64,000 bases of DNA from Berghia stephanieae (Eukaryota; Mollusca; Gastropoda; Nudibranchia; Aeolidiidae): positions 36,339,848-36,403,847 of the forward strand of contig CM067447.1 of the NCBI GenBank assembly GCA_034508935.3, written 5' to 3'. The notes beneath the pieces were generated by a model, which ran no database searches, was not told the DNA's origin, and was given only the letters and a program-made list of their open reading frames with translations. Below, one piece after another: positions 1 to 59,943 of the stretch. The position numbers and the translations under genes are program-made. Every line of letters begins with the position of its first letter. Positions within the stretch are counted from its first letter, which is position 1.

Positions 1-387
1 AATTCAAATCCATAACCTTACATTTTTACCTCACAACAAAACAACAATACAAAAAACAAAAAAACAAAAAAACAAAAAACAAAAAACAAACAAACAGACA
101 ACCAAAACATTAAAAACAAATTAAAAAATAAATAAATAAAAAAACAAACCCCCCCCAAAAAAAAAAAACAAAACAAAACAAAACAACCCAACAACAACAT
201 ATTTTAAAGTCTCTGTCATTATTCGCATTTATTTGATTTCCATGTTTTTTTCTTTTCGAGTAATTGCTGAAAGTATGTCCGTTTGTGTGCGTATGCTGTG
301 TCTATTTTATGAGTTATATTTAGATTGTCATCCTATTTGAAACTGTGCAGGGCATAGAGCATGGCATCGTCGTGGCTATAAATGATT

Positions 388-421
388 ATTATCATCATTG
401 TCGTCGTCATCATCATCGTCG

Positions 422-463
<42 letters not shown>

Positions 464-475
464 CCATCATCATAT
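388..475. repeat. (CAT)n / (CGT) microsatellite
   Basis: Imperfect trinucleotide tract, mostly CAT with CGT interruptions at its left end. Confidence 0.95.
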
Positions 476-863
476 TATAGTACGAAATGTGAGTTATGTC
501 TCTAACAAGGTTAAATTAACGATGCTCTTAATTCGTTTAATGCAGCCCAATGTCGACCACAACAACGTCTTTGACCTTTGGGGGTGATTGGTATGAATAG
601 AAAAGGAATCGTTGTATCCCCCCACCCCCTCTCCCGCTCCTCAACTTTACATCGCCATTAAATTGTGTGTAATGTGCTAAATGCTAAATATTTGTTGTAG
701 CAAGGAATGGAGCGGTCGTATGGTCGGTTTGAAAAAAGTAAAAGAGTTTACAGGTGAAACGTGGATAGTAAGGAAACCCGTCATGCTTGAGGAATGGGGT
801 TGAACGAGACAGAGACAGGTGTCGCCAGTCCAGTTATTCACTGCTGCTCATAGCAGAATCGTA

Positions 864-871
<8 letters not shown>

Positions 872-943
<72 letters not shown>
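872..943. repeat. (TC)n microsatellite
   Basis: About 36 pure TC units, preceded by a C run. Confidence 0.98.
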
Positions 944-946
<3 letters not shown>

Positions 947-1399
947 GTAAACGTAATAAGTGGATGCGCAAAATGTTGCTCTTTACCACCTTGTACATCG
1001 GGCTACATATTTTTGTTGTTGCAACGGTGTCATTGTAAAAAGGTGGGGTTTGGGGGTTGAACATTCCGGGTTTTTTATTTTTGTATTTCAAAAAGTATTC
1101 CTTCTTCTTCTCGCATTACTGTAGGGAGATCACCATACGAGACCCCTTTAAAAAAAATAAATAAAAAGATAAAAGAACCGGGGAAAGAATTAACAAATTT
1201 TTGAAAGATTCTTCGTCAGTTTTCTAAGTATCTTAATATGTTACTGTCTTTGTCACTCAACTGGGGTGTTTTGGTTTTGATAGACATCACCAAATTCGCT
1301 CAAACTTTATAAGTAATATGTTGATCTAAAAACGTACAGGTAATAAAAAAAATAAAAAAAATAAATAAACATGTAAATTTTATAAGAAATACAAATAAA

Positions 1400-1463
1400 C
1401 GGAAATAGGTTAGAGAACTGAGAACTACCTCTTCCGAGTTCCGAGTTCCGGTTATATGTCAAG
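1400..1463 (+). promoter_or_regulatory. Probable 5' UTR / proximal promoter of the USP gene
   Basis: The 64 bases before the ATG hold three close TTCCG cores (1430-1450), which resemble ETS-type sites common in TATA-less housekeeping promoters. No TATA box is clear. The transcription start cannot be placed from sequence alone. Confidence 0.25.
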
Positions 1464-49155
<47,692 letters not shown>

Positions 49156-49410
49156 TGACAAATATTGTATTTAGTAGCATTGTGTTTATAATGTTGTACA
49201 TTTATTCCCTTTTACAATTCAAATCCCAATTAAGAAACACATTTTCATCTCCGTTTTGTAAATTCAGCAATTTTCAAAAGTCTTAGTTCAAATTATTTTT
49301 TCAAATTGTTTCTTTTCATTTGTTATTGATTCAATTGTTGTTACCTGTCTCTTCTTTGATTTTTTTTTTTACAATTTTAAGGATGGAATAAAGTCACTTT
49401 GCAATAACGT
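49156..49410 (+). terminator. USP 3' UTR with polyadenylation signal
   Basis: AT-rich stretch without repeats; the first canonical AATAAA is at 49387-49392, about 230 bases after the stop. Cleavage would be expected near 49405-49415. Later A-rich signals could give longer 3' UTRs. Confidence 0.55.
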
Positions 49411-50264
49411 TCTCCTTTTATTATTTGTTAAAATATTGTTATTTTGTAGTTTTGGGGTTTAAAATTATGTTTTTGTTATTTTTTATTTAAATATTTATTA
49501 CTCTCGAGGCATTGATATAATAATTTCTCTTTTAAAACACTAATCAAGGGCTTTCTTGTCTACCTCGCTATAATCATTCATGACAGGTAAAATTTGTTAT
49601 CTGTATAGAAACCAGCTGAGCATGTGAATGTGTGCTCAGAATTGTGTTCATTTCATTTTAAGCAAGTTTTTGAAATCTGTTCTTCAACATGCTTCCCCAT
49701 TTTTTTCCTCTCCCTGGTTCCAGATTTCAGGCAGCCTTTCACTTAGCCATGTCTTTGCATATTGCTCGACTCACTTTTTCTAACAATATTTCTTTGATTA
49801 TAAACATCTTGATAAAGTTGTGTAATATATTATTTTGTTTTTATTTGAATTAGTTTTTTTTTCTTCTCTTTTTACAGAAAATACAGCAAAACAAAATGTC
49901 AAATTTAGATTCGATCACTGGTTACATTTTAACCTAAAGGATGGAGTGGTCTTGGGTATATCAGTTAAAATTTTTTGTAAAGTGTAAAGGCTGAATAGGT
50001 GGTAGATTACGACTCTGAATAGGTCGTGTTGCATGACTATGGAAGGGTAAGGTGTGTATTGATAACTATCAGGAATACCATACGATATACTATCAGATCA
50101 TATACAATGTGGTGGAATGCATAGATTGTGTAGAGTTTATATCTCAAATATTCGGTAAAAATGAAATTTTCTTTAGTAGTTGCATGTTTCAATGAGAATA
50201 GTAATACATTTGGCAGCAAATTCTGGCAAAAGTATAATATGACAATGTATTTTAATTCTGTATA

Positions 50265-50300
<36 letters not shown>

Positions 50301-50727
50301 CAAGTGATATTTGTTCATTTATTTATCAGTGGAGTCAGGTGTAGGTATCCATCCACTAATTATAGATATTATCTATTTAAATACGGTTTTCCTTTTTCTC
50401 ATGTTTATTTTGTTGTATTTGTGTATGACTGATTATGAGTGATAAGATTTCAGCTGAATGATGTGCCATTTGCAAATGTGTTCTGTCACATTTCTTTTTT
50501 CATTTCTTTTACATTTATTTTTGTTTCTAGGAATGTGATATTTCAATTATACCCATCCTGATAGATTCTCACAGCCTTTTCAAAATGGAAATAGTGATTT
50601 TTTAAACATTACCCATGGCATAAGAGTAAGCCATTCTTCTGCTGATATAAATCTAGATCAGATCCGGATAGAAATGCTTGAATTGCTGCTTCTACACATC
50701 CGAGTTTTAGGAATACCTCATAGTCCT
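49411..50727. other. Gene-downstream DNA, nothing recognised
   Basis: AT-rich sequence with a (TA)n tract at 50265-50296. No gene seen. Confidence 0.5.
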
Positions 50728-51251
50728 CCGATAGTGGGCAGGGAGGTACGTACTGAGTCTTCTATCCCCCTATATCTGTTTTCCAACTTGCTTTCTGTTT
50801 TTGTCTTGGAATGAGATTACTTGGTTTTGTCCTACCCCTGGCCAGATATCCTGGCTGAGAGGGAGACAGTCAAATGTCTAGTTAGTTTATTGGGGATGAT
50901 ATTTTTTCCCTTGTAAATTATCTCTCTGTTATGTACCGTATTATGTTTTGCATACATATTATATATGATTTGTAAACATTTGAGTGTATTCCTCTTAGTG
51001 GGGACCTGTGCTTGTGTCTGGATGAGACTTTTAGCTGATCTCTAAGTACTTTGATAGTGTGCTCTTGGAATCTACATCTGTTTCCTATTTGAACCAATTC
51101 CCCTTTTGTATTCATTTTTCTTGGATGCTTTAATTGTAGTTCTAGAACTTTTTACTTTCCCATTTTCTCCCTTTTTACTGGCGCTGATATGACCTTAATG
51201 TGTTGCAAGCGCCGTAAATCCCTTAAAAACAAACAAGCAATCATAATCCTT
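50728..51251 (+). mobile_element. Family A retroposon (A6)
   Basis: Slightly 5'-shortened. Flanked by an 18-bp target duplication with one mismatch (50710-50727 and 51252-51269). Confidence 0.88.
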
Positions 51252-51284
51252 GGAATACCCCATAGTCCTTGGAAAGACAGGATC

Positions 51285-51312
51285 TAATATATATATAATA
51301 TATATATATATA

Positions 51313-51342
<30 letters not shown>
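51285..51342. repeat. (TA)n microsatellite
   Basis: Imperfect TA tract before the ribozyme-like motif. Confidence 0.9.
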
Positions 51343-51343
<1 letters not shown>

Positions 51344-51438
51344 GAATCGTGTTTGATACAAATATGGTACGAAAAGTGCTCGACATGTAGTAATGGAGCG
51401 AATTATTATTTTAAATATTTACCACAATGTTTGAGACA

Positions 51439-51482
51439 GTCTACATTAATGTTTCAGGCTTAATATTCGCCATCGTCAGGAC
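51439..51482 (-). ncRNA. Hammerhead-ribozyme-like motif
   Basis: On the minus strand, in order: GTC (stem I, 51482-51480), CTGACGA (51479-51473), TGGC...AGCCT (stem II, 3 GC pairs, U-U mismatch at its base), GAAAC (51455-51451), a tiny stem III with a TTAA loop, GTA (51444-51442) as cleavage triplet, then GAC closing stem I. This is the type I minimal hammerhead known from Penelope-like retroelements. Stem I is only 3 bp and stem II has a flawed base pair, so activity is uncertain. Confidence 0.5.
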
Positions 51483-51530
51483 ATGAGTATGTTTTGTTAT
51501 ATTTATATATATATATAGATATGTTTCATA

Positions 51531-52879
51531 AACAGAAACTTTTGAAAATTAATAATAACTTTTTAAACTACCAATTTTCATTTTTGGCAGGTATGAATTA
51601 ATTAAAGTAATTAAAAAAAATTAAATTCAGAATCTTCAATAGCACAAGATGGTGTTTCTTGGTCTGGGAATTAAGGTTTTATTGATGTCCTCTGATTAAC
51701 TCACACAAATTGAGTAGGAAGCATAGTAGTGGTATAAATTGTTGACAACGTTACTAGATTTGTATAGAAAATGGAGTGCTTTTTTTGTTTTCCATTTTCA
51801 TTCAGCCTAAAGTACCACGGAAGTTGCAGTGTAATAACCTGTACTGAAGACCACCAGTTGAACTTTACGTTATATTTTGGCAAGCAGTTAATCAAAAGGC
51901 ACTGCTGGTTGAATATATTATAGCAATAAAAGGGATATGAATGTTAACTGAATATTGTGACTTCTAGATTCTCGCTGTTTGTTTTTATGTTGTCTTTTCT
52001 ATCTAAATGTATCAAAAAAACAAGGCTGTGATATATTGACATGCATTACTTTCCTTTGTATTAAAACCAATTATGCTTACATTTTTTACTTTGAATTCGT
52101 CACACAAAGGTTGGATTAGTATAGTGTCATCTATTTCATTGTGTTTGGTAAAATTTTAGTAAAGTTTGAGTTATCAGACAATTTTGAAATAATGATACCT
52201 AAAAAGGAAAATTTCTTTCATTTTTCTTTATTGTTAACCAAATTTTGAATGAATACTGCTTTCAAATGACAAATGTTTTTATAGTGATATCCTTTTGAAA
52301 TGTTACATTTAATTGATAAATTGTAAATTGAATTTAGTATCTCTTCCTTACTAACATTGAAAATAGTTATATTATGATTGAGACTGCTTTCTCCGTATAC
52401 TCTTCTCAAAACATTGGTTTGGCTGTTTTGTTGTAGTTGTAGCAATGAAGGACAGCACTCTTTGCTAAGTGGAGTAAAATACTCTAATAAAAATTGACAA
52501 TCCAAATGAATCAACTTGGGGAAGGGAATTTATTTGTGACTTTAAAATGTTGGTGAATCATTTACATTCTCGTTTTCTTTTTCTTTTATATTTTTTTGAA
52601 TAATGATAATTTTTTGTTTTCTCCAATGCAATACAATATAGTGGACCAATGAAATTATTGTTGACGTATATATTTATTGTTTTGAGTACAAAAGCAGACA
52701 TACACAAAACACACACACACAAAATGCACACTAAATTGGTTACAATTTATTTGGGTAGATGAATTGAATACATTACATCTCTTTTCATCTTGGCAAACTC
52801 CAAATAAATTTCTCATTACAAGAGTGTTAAGAACACCATTTGTTATTTCCTTTATGACTGTATATATAGCAGTGATGAT
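51531..52879. other. Intergenic DNA, nothing recognised
   Basis: AT-rich stretch without a recognised gene or repeat family; short open frames show no known motif. Confidence 0.5.
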
Positions 52880-53165
52880 AATCATCCACGGATCGACGGA
52901 ATTCATGGACCTTAGGGATTTTCTTTGATATATTCCGCTGTTTTGCAGTGTCAAACATTTTTCTATGAAAAGCATCAGGTGGTTCACAGTAGATCGATGA
53001 AAAATCACCATCGTATATTATGTCAAATTTTGACACCTTTGCCCAGTTCGTGAATTTTGGTGACACTCGCATTTTTATGATGGCAGCCTAGACAGGGTGG
53101 CACATGTCAAGAGTGACACAAGGTCAGTGGTGTCCTTGGATGAATAGATGTTGGGTAGGGATTGA
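52880..53165 (+). repeat. Interspersed repeat family C, copy 2
   Basis: Homologous to 1995-2262 over about 250 bp. In this copy the minus strand is open for about 80 codons (reading FTNWAKVSKFDIIYDGDFSS, then EPPDAFHRKMFDTAKQR). The first copy keeps a partly matching VSKYDM but with stops. Class unknown. Confidence 0.6.
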
Positions 53166-53216
53166 AAAAAAAAAAAAATAGAATCTTTTTAGATGGAAAT
53201 AGAAAAAATAGGTTTT

Positions 53217-53546
53217 CCTCCCACCGGGGCAGGTGTCTATCCCATTATATCTGTTTTCCACTTGCTTTCTGTCTTCTTGGAATGAGATTATTTAGTTTTG
53301 TCCTGGCCCTAATTGTGAGGGAAACAATGAAATGTAGTCTTGGATTTGGGAGATGATCTTTTCCTTTTAAAGAGACCTTTTGAGGATGACCTGTGCTTGT
53401 GTCTGAATAAGACTTTTAGTATGATCTCTAGTTAAGATCATTGATAATGTCAAATTTTTGACTATCCGATCTTCTTCCTTTTTACTGGCGCTGAAATTAC
53501 CAATTGTGTCCAAATGCTGCAAAACCCTTCATAACAAGGCAAAAAG
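53217..53546 (+). mobile_element. Family A retroposon, old degenerate copy (A7)
   Basis: Family A blocks in order (TCTATCCC, CTTGGAATGAGATTA, GGGAGATGAT, ACTGGCGCTGA) with many differences and gaps. Confidence 0.7.
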
Positions 53547-53904
53547 GATTTTCTAAAAGTTTTTACTAATTTAAACCTCTTATTAAAAGATCAATCATTT
53601 TAATGATTAAAAGGTTTAATATGAAACACTGACTTTGTATGCAGAACAATACTTGGCTTAGATATTAGATAAAAAATGAGAGATTATGAACATAATACTT
53701 TTTCAAATTACGGAATAAATTATATACTGCTCAAGTGAGAAGTTGCTGACTTTGCCTTTGTATGAAAAAATGTTTTTGTCAAGCATGCGATGTAAATAGC
53801 TCCTTTAAGTCATTAGAAATTAAAAAAAAAAAGTTTTCTCCCTCACATAATTTTGACTCTTTTCTTGTGCTACCTCTCTTTGCGACTTGGAACAACCATT
53901 CTTA

Positions 53905-54842
53905 TGATATGTCTTCTATCTCACGATGTCTTCTGTTTTCCTTGTTTTCTATCCTTATCCTGCTGGGTGGGGTTCCTGACCTCCCATAGTGGGTGGGGTT
54001 CCTGACCTCCCATAGTGGGCTGGGAGGTACATACTGTGTCTTCTATCCCCTTATATCTGTTTTCCAACATGCTTTCTGTCTTTGTCTTGGAATGAGATTA
54101 CTTTGTTTTGTCCTGGTCCTGGCCGGAGTCCTTGGCTGAGAGGAAACAGTCAAATGCATAGTTATTGTTTTGGGAATGATTTTTTTTTCCTTGTAAATCA
54201 TCTCTCTGTTATTTATTATTATATTTGTTGTTTTGAATTTATAATGTAAGCATTTGATGTATTCCTCTTAGTGGGATCCTGTGCTTGTGGCTGGATGAGA
54301 CTTAGGTGATCTCAAACTAAGTACTTTGATAGTGTGCTCATGGAATCTACACCTGTTTCGTATTTGAACCGATTCCCCTTTGTCTTACCTTTTCTTGGGT
54401 GCTTTAATTATAATTCTAAAAATTTTTACTGTCCCACTTTCTTCCTTTTCACTGGCATTGATATGACCTTAATGTGTTGCAAGCCACCGTAAAACCCTTA
54501 GAAACAAAATTAACAAAACCTTTAAAAACAAAAAACAATATCCTTATCCTGGAATGAGATCGTTTTTGCCCAAGCCTGGCTAGTATCTGTAGCCAAGAGG
54601 GATTCGGTCAATTGTATTGTTTATTTTATGGAGATGATATTTTAATTTATGTAAATCATTTCTCTGTAACATTATATTTTGTTTATTTATTATATTTTTT
54701 CTCTGTATACTTTTGTAAGAATTTGAGTGTATCTCTCTTAGCTTTGCAGGATCCTCTGTTTGTGTCTAGATGGTACTTTTAGGTGGTTTCAAACAGACAA
54801 ATCGATATATTGCTTTTGAACTATACTTCTGGTCCTGGTTTG
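53905..54842 (+). mobile_element. Older family A copy that hosts A8
   Basis: Pieces 53905-53962 and 54539-54842 join into one diverged family A sequence (CTGTTTTCC ... GGAATGAGATC ... GGAGATGATATTTTAA). The younger copy A8 interrupts it. Confidence 0.7.
53963..54538 (+). mobile_element. Family A retroposon nested in an older copy (A8)
   Basis: Begins with the family 5' end doubled in tandem (GGGTGGGGTTCCTGACCTCC twice). Exact 13-bp target duplication TATCCTTATCCTG at 53950-53962 and 54539-54551. Confidence 0.9.
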
Positions 54843-54854
54843 AACTACTTTTCA

Positions 54855-55358
54855 AGTGGGCAGGGAGGTACTTACCATGTCTTCTATCCCCTTATATCTG
54901 TTTTCCAACATTGCTTTCTGTCTTTGTCTTGGTATGAGATTGCTTGGTTTTGTCTCGACCCTGGCCGGAGTCCTTGGCTGGGAGTCAAATGCATAGTTAT
55001 TGTTTTGGGAGATTATATTTTTTTCCTTGTAAATCATCTCTCGGTTATGTATTATTATATTAATTTTTAATGTATAATGAAATGTAAGCATCTGAGTGTA
55101 TTCCTCTTTGTTGGATCTTGTGCTGTGTCTGGGTGAGACTTATAAGTGATATCAGACTAAGTACATTGATGGTATGCTCTTGGAATCTACATCTGATCCC
55201 TATTTGTTTCCAATTCCCCTTTGTCTTATTCTCTCTTGGTGCTTTAATTGTAATTCTAGAACTTTTGACTATCCCATTTTCTTCCTTTTTACTGGCACTG
55301 ATGTAACCTAAATGTGTTGCAAGCGCCGTAAAACCCTTAAAAACAAAAACAAAAATAA
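54855..55358 (+). mobile_element. Family A retroposon, 5'-truncated (A9)
   Basis: Exact 12-bp target duplication AACTACTTTTCA at 54843-54854 and 55359-55370. Confidence 0.9.
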
Positions 55359-55791
55359 AACTACTTTTCATGATGCTGAAATGTTTAACTCACTCAACCC
55401 TAACACCGGCTATATCCGTAGTTTACCCAGGTTACTTTTACCCCATGCCTATTTATTACATTTTTCTGAGACAAATTATAGGCATAGTATCAAAATTAAT
55501 GTTTTTAGTTTTTGTATGTTTATGATACTTGAATAAAACTGTCTATGTACGTGCTCATTTTCAATACTTTTTTTTCCAATTTTGAAAAGTAGCAAAAGTC
55601 TCTAGGATTGAGTGAGTTAAGATATTGCAAGAGCTCCAAAACTGGAACCCATATCAACAAAATGAATAGAACAAAGTTTTAATTTAGTTTTTATGTTGTT
55701 TCCAGCATTGAAAAGATGATTCTAGATGAAAAGCCATTTACAATTAATTTTAATGGATTTTTGTGAATTTTGTAGTTAACAAAAATCTGCC

Positions 55792-56334
55792 CTGGGTGGG
55801 GATCCTGACCTCCCATAGCGGGCAGGGAGGTACATACTGTGTCTTCTATCCCCTTATATCTGTTTTCCATCCCCTTATATCTGTTTTCCAACAAGCTTTC
55901 TGTCTTTGTCTTGGAATGAGGTTACTTGGTTTTGTCCTGGCCCTCGTCGGAGTCCTGGCTGAGAGGGAAACAGTCAAATGCATAGTTATTGTTTTCGGAG
56001 ATGATATTTTTTTTCCTTGTAAATCTTCTCTGTTATGTATTATTATATTTATTTTTAATGTATAATGTAAACATTTGAGTGTATTCCTCTTTGTTGGATT
56101 TTGTGCTTGTGTCCAGATGAGACATAGGTGATCTCAAACTAAGTACATTGGTGATATGCTCTTGGAATCCACATCTGATCCCTATTTGTTCCCATTCCCC
56201 TTTGTCTTCCTTTCTCTTGGGTGCTTTAATTGTAATTCTAGAACTTTTACTATCCCATTTTCTTCCTTTTTACTGGCGCTGATATAACCTAAATGTGTTG
56301 CAAGCGCCGTAAAACCCTTAAAAACAACAAACAA
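55792..56334 (+). mobile_element. Family A retroposon, full-length (A10)
   Basis: Starts CTGGGTGGGGATCC. 14-bp target duplication AACAAAAATCTGCC at 55778-55791 and 56335-56348. A short internal block (CCCTTATATCTGTTTTCC) is doubled. Confidence 0.92.
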
Positions 56335-56627
56335 AACAAAAATCTGCCAAATGATGACGCTCTTGTTAAATTCAGCTTAATGAACAAAAACTGTTGATAC
56401 GGACCAGTTGTCTCATCTGGTAAATTCAAGTGTCCACAATTTAATTTTTAGTTTGACAAATAATATAGACACATAATGCACATGTGCAAAAATGACCTAA
56501 GTTGTAGGATAAGTTCTATTTATTGATCACATTTTTACAACAAAAAAAATGTTTGTCAGTGAGAAAAAGCCATCATTGCATTTATTATCATATGTCATAT
56601 TGTACGTTGTTTTCATGACAGATCCCA

Positions 56628-57803
56628 TTCACTGGATGGGCTCTTTGAATTCCTATGATGGGCAGGCCACTGTGTCTTCTATCGTCAACATCTGTTTTCC
56701 GAGTTTTTTTTCTGTCTTTGTCTTGGACTGGTAGGGAAACAGTCAAATGTATAGTTTTGGGTGGGGTTCATGGCCTTTCTACTCACTTCATATCTTGTGG
56801 CCTCCTGTAGTGGCACTTACTGTGTCTTCTATCCCCCTATATCTGTTTTCCAATTTGCTCTTTGTCTTTATCTTGGACTTGGTTTTGCCCTGGCTGCAGA
56901 GCTTGGCTGGGAGGGAAATAGTCAAATGCATAGTTATTGTTTTGGGAGATGATATTTTTTTCCCTTGTAAATCATCTCTATGTTATGTATTATTATGTTT
57001 GTTATTTTGAATGTATAATGTGAGCATTTGAGTATATTTCTCTTAGTGGGATCTTGTGCTGGTGTATGGGTGAGACATTTAGGTGACCTCAAACTAAGTA
57101 CACTGATAGTGTGCTCTTGGAATCTACATCTGTTCCCTATTTGAACCACTCCCTTTGCGGGTGGTTGGATGGGAGCATCACCCTTGAATCATATACCTAT
57201 GATGTTCTCATGGGTGTACAATCCGATAGTGATGTCGTTTCTTCTTCTCTTTACTAGCCTATCCTGCTTCTTTGGTTTGTGATTGTATTTTTGACAGGGG
57301 ATATTTTTTTTTTCTGTAAATCTTCTGCCTGTTTGTTCTTGGTTATTTATAATTTAGCTTATGATATCTTTAGGTTATGATTTTGATTTACATTTGTACT
57401 ATTTTTGTTAGATTGCTTGTTTTTTTGTTTCAGCGGTCTCTCATATAACCTCAATTGTGTTGGAAGAGACCTAAAGCAACAAACAAAAAAAAAAAAAAAA
57501 AAAAAACCACTCCCTTTGTCTTACAGTTTTCCTCAAGTCTTTTTTTCTTGTACATCTAGAATCTTTTCACTATCCAATTTTTTTCCTTTTTATTGGCGCT
57601 GATCTGACCTAAATGTGTTGCAAGCGCTGTAAAACCCTTAAAAACAAAAAAAACAAAGAACCTTTCCCCTTTGTCTTACTTTTTCTTGTGTGATTCAGTT
57701 GTAAATCTATAATTTTTTTACTATCCCCTTTTGTTCCTTTTTACTGATGCTGAAATGACCTAAATGTGTTGCAAAGGCCGTAAAACCTTAATAACAAACA
57801 ACA
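56628..57803 (+). mobile_element. Composite of family A copies hosting B4 (A11)
   Basis: Outer bounds are set by ACAGATCCCA at 56618-56627 and 57804-57813. Inside, two family A 5' parts (56633-56757 and from 56758), two family A 3' ends (near 57650 and 57790), and family B copy B4. It reads as A inside A inside which B landed; the inner A boundaries are uncertain. Confidence 0.7.
57157..57505 (+). mobile_element. Family B retroposon nested in family A (B4)
   Basis: 349 bp with a longer A tail than its sisters. Exact 12-bp target duplication ACCACTCCCTTT at 57145-57156 and 57506-57517. Confidence 0.93.
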
Positions 57804-57993
57804 ACAGATCCCACTTGTTGATGGTTTTGTTAAAGATATCCATTCTTTGTCATGTCATATTTGATAATTAGGGAAAAATTAATAGAATGTAGTAGTTGTA
57901 ACATAGAATGTCTTTTCGTTCTCAGATTCATATCAGAAATGTTTTGTAACATAAATTATTTCTTATGGAAATATTTTTTAATAGAATTTTGAA

Positions 57994-58486
57994 TACACTC
58001 GAGCACCGAAATCTCGAACAAGTCGGGACCGAGCCTATTTGTTCGAGATTTCCTTGTTTTCGAGTTTTCCGTGTTGAGTATTTTACAGAGGAGTGAGGTA
58101 AACGGGGGTGGTCTTGATAAAAGTCATATAATGTAACTTTCCGTTATTGTGAACTCTGTCAAGAGTTGATAGTGGGATAATTAAATTTCCTTTTCTCTGC
58201 CATCTTTTATATGCCACGCACACGCGCGTAACACATCAACTGACACTTAGCACTACGGGGAGAGCAATGGCACCTTCCATTTCCGTTCAACACAAACAAT
58301 TCGAAAATTATTTTTTTAATTCAACAGACGCAAGGGAATGCCCAGTTTGTTCGAGATTTCCGTGTTGGCCCCGGAAAGTTTTTGAGATTTTCATGTCGCC
58401 AATACTAATGAAATAGAGGGATTAAAACTGGGAATTGTACCGAGTTTGAGATTTCCGTGATTCTGTGATTTTCGTGCTGGGGTGTA
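57994..58486. mobile_element. Short TIR element (MITE-like, ~490 bp)
   Basis: Left TACACTCGAGCACCGAAATC and right complement of TACACCCCAGCACGAAAATC are imperfect terminal inverted repeats beginning in TA. GAGATTTCC motifs repeat inside. Probably a pogo/mariner-type MITE. Confidence 0.7.
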
Positions 58487-58945
58487 TTTGACTTTTTCAG
58501 GAAGACTAAGTTGCACCATCTTTATAGTTCTGTATGTTAAAAGCTTTCTTTAATTTCCCCCTGTGGATGAATTTTTCAGGTATATTTATTTGTTCCTCAT
58601 AGGTTGTGAGAATGATTGTCCAAATTATGAAAGATGTTTTTTTCTATGAAAAAAATATAAATTATGTATGGAGGTGGAAATGTGTGGATCTAATGGAATG
58701 TTAAACAATACTGTGCTATTCCTAGGGTCTCACGTTTCATACTCATATAAATATCACTAATACCACCACTATTACTATTATGAACGTGCTTGAATTATAG
58801 TTCTAATAATGAAATCTGAAATAAAGTTTGCTTTATGTACTTTGGTATATTGTTTTCATATTTCTTCATTTCATTGGATAAAGAGCAAGAGATAAATTGT
58901 GACATCAATTAGATAACAAATTGCTTGCTATTGAAATCATCATTC

Positions 58946-59490
58946 CGGGGTGGGGACCTCTGACCTCACATGGTAGGCAGTAGGTTACTTGCTTTATTGT
59001 GTCAACTATCCCCCTATTTTTCTGTCTTTTTCTTGAAATAATCGCAACTTTTGGTCAGTCGCATTTCCCAAGAAACTAAATTAATTGTATATAAAAGTCA
59101 CTGGTTAATTGCAACGAACTTTTGTTAATCACAATCAATTTTCAACCTCAAAAAGTGGCAAATTTAAGAATTCAATCAAACATGATCTCATGATTAAAAT
59201 TCATCATGGACGAAATCATGACCGGTTGAAGAATCGAGAGTGGGCAGAGTTAATTCATCTCCTAAACCAACCCAGGCAGAACTTGCCAAAAATACACGGG
59301 ATCTCCAAAAATGTTGCAATAGTGGACAGGAAACTCAACTTCGGTTAACCATAACATTTTCGCTGATCCCAAGGTGTTGTGATCATCTGGAGTGAGTTTA
59401 CTTTGTTTTGTCCAGACCTTGCTGGGAGGAAAACAGTTAAATGTATGGTGTTGGTTTTGGGAGGTTCATATTTTTTTCTTTGTAAATCTG
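58946..59490 (+). mobile_element. Family A copy interrupted by a pogo-like element
   Basis: Pieces 58946-59036 and 59400-59490 are successive family A blocks (GGGGTGGGGACCTCTGACCT ... TTTTGTCCAGACC ... GGGAGGTTCATATTTTTTTC). Confidence 0.7.
59037..59399 (+). mobile_element. Pogo-like MITE, shortened copy (P4)
   Basis: Shares ATAATCGCAACTTTTGGTC, AAGTCACTGGTTAATTGCAA and the right-end region with P1. The first terminal bases are missing and the interior is shortened. Confidence 0.75.
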
Positions 59491-59640
59491 TTAGGTGGAT
59501 AAGACAAGAGGTCACTTGTTGTGTCTTCTATCCCCCTATATCTGTTTTCTGAGTTGCTTTCTGTCTTTGTTTTGGATGGAATCGCTTGTTTTTTCCTAAC
59601 CCTTGCCGAAGAGGGAAACACCTAACGTCTCATCCAGACA
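59491..59640 (+). mobile_element. Family A fragment (5' part)
   Basis: Contains TGTGTCTTCTATCCCCCTAT and the block after it, then stops at a junction with a reverse copy. Confidence 0.6.
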
Positions 59641-59943
59641 CAAGCAGAGACCCCACTAAGAGGAATACTGTTTTGTTTGTTTTTAAGGGTTTTACAGCGC
59701 TTGCAACACATTTAGGTTATATCAGCGCCAGTAAAAAGGAAGAAAATGAGATAGTAAAAAGTTCTAGAATTACAATTAAAGCACTCAAGAGAAAGTAAGA
59801 CAAAGGGGAATTGGAACAAATAGGGATCAGATGTAGATTCCAAGAGTATATCACCAATGTATTTGGTTTGAGATCACCTATAAGTCTCATCCGGACACAA
59901 GCACAAAATCCAACAAAGAGGAATACACTCAAATATCAAAATA
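59641..59943 (-). mobile_element. Family A retroposon, 5'-truncated, reverse orientation
   Basis: The 3' hairpin and A-rich tail are at about 59669-59735 on the minus strand. A second reverse piece (CTCATCCAGACACAAGC) adjoins on the left. Confidence 0.75.

Larger units (their letters stand above)
1..1399. other. Gene-upstream DNA, low-complexity tracts only
   Basis: A/C-rich simple sequence (about 40-190), a CAT/CGT triplet tract (388-475) and a (TC)n tract (872-943) lie in otherwise plain AT-rich DNA. I see no gene here; the open frames through the triplet and TC tracts are repeat translations. Confidence 0.7.
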
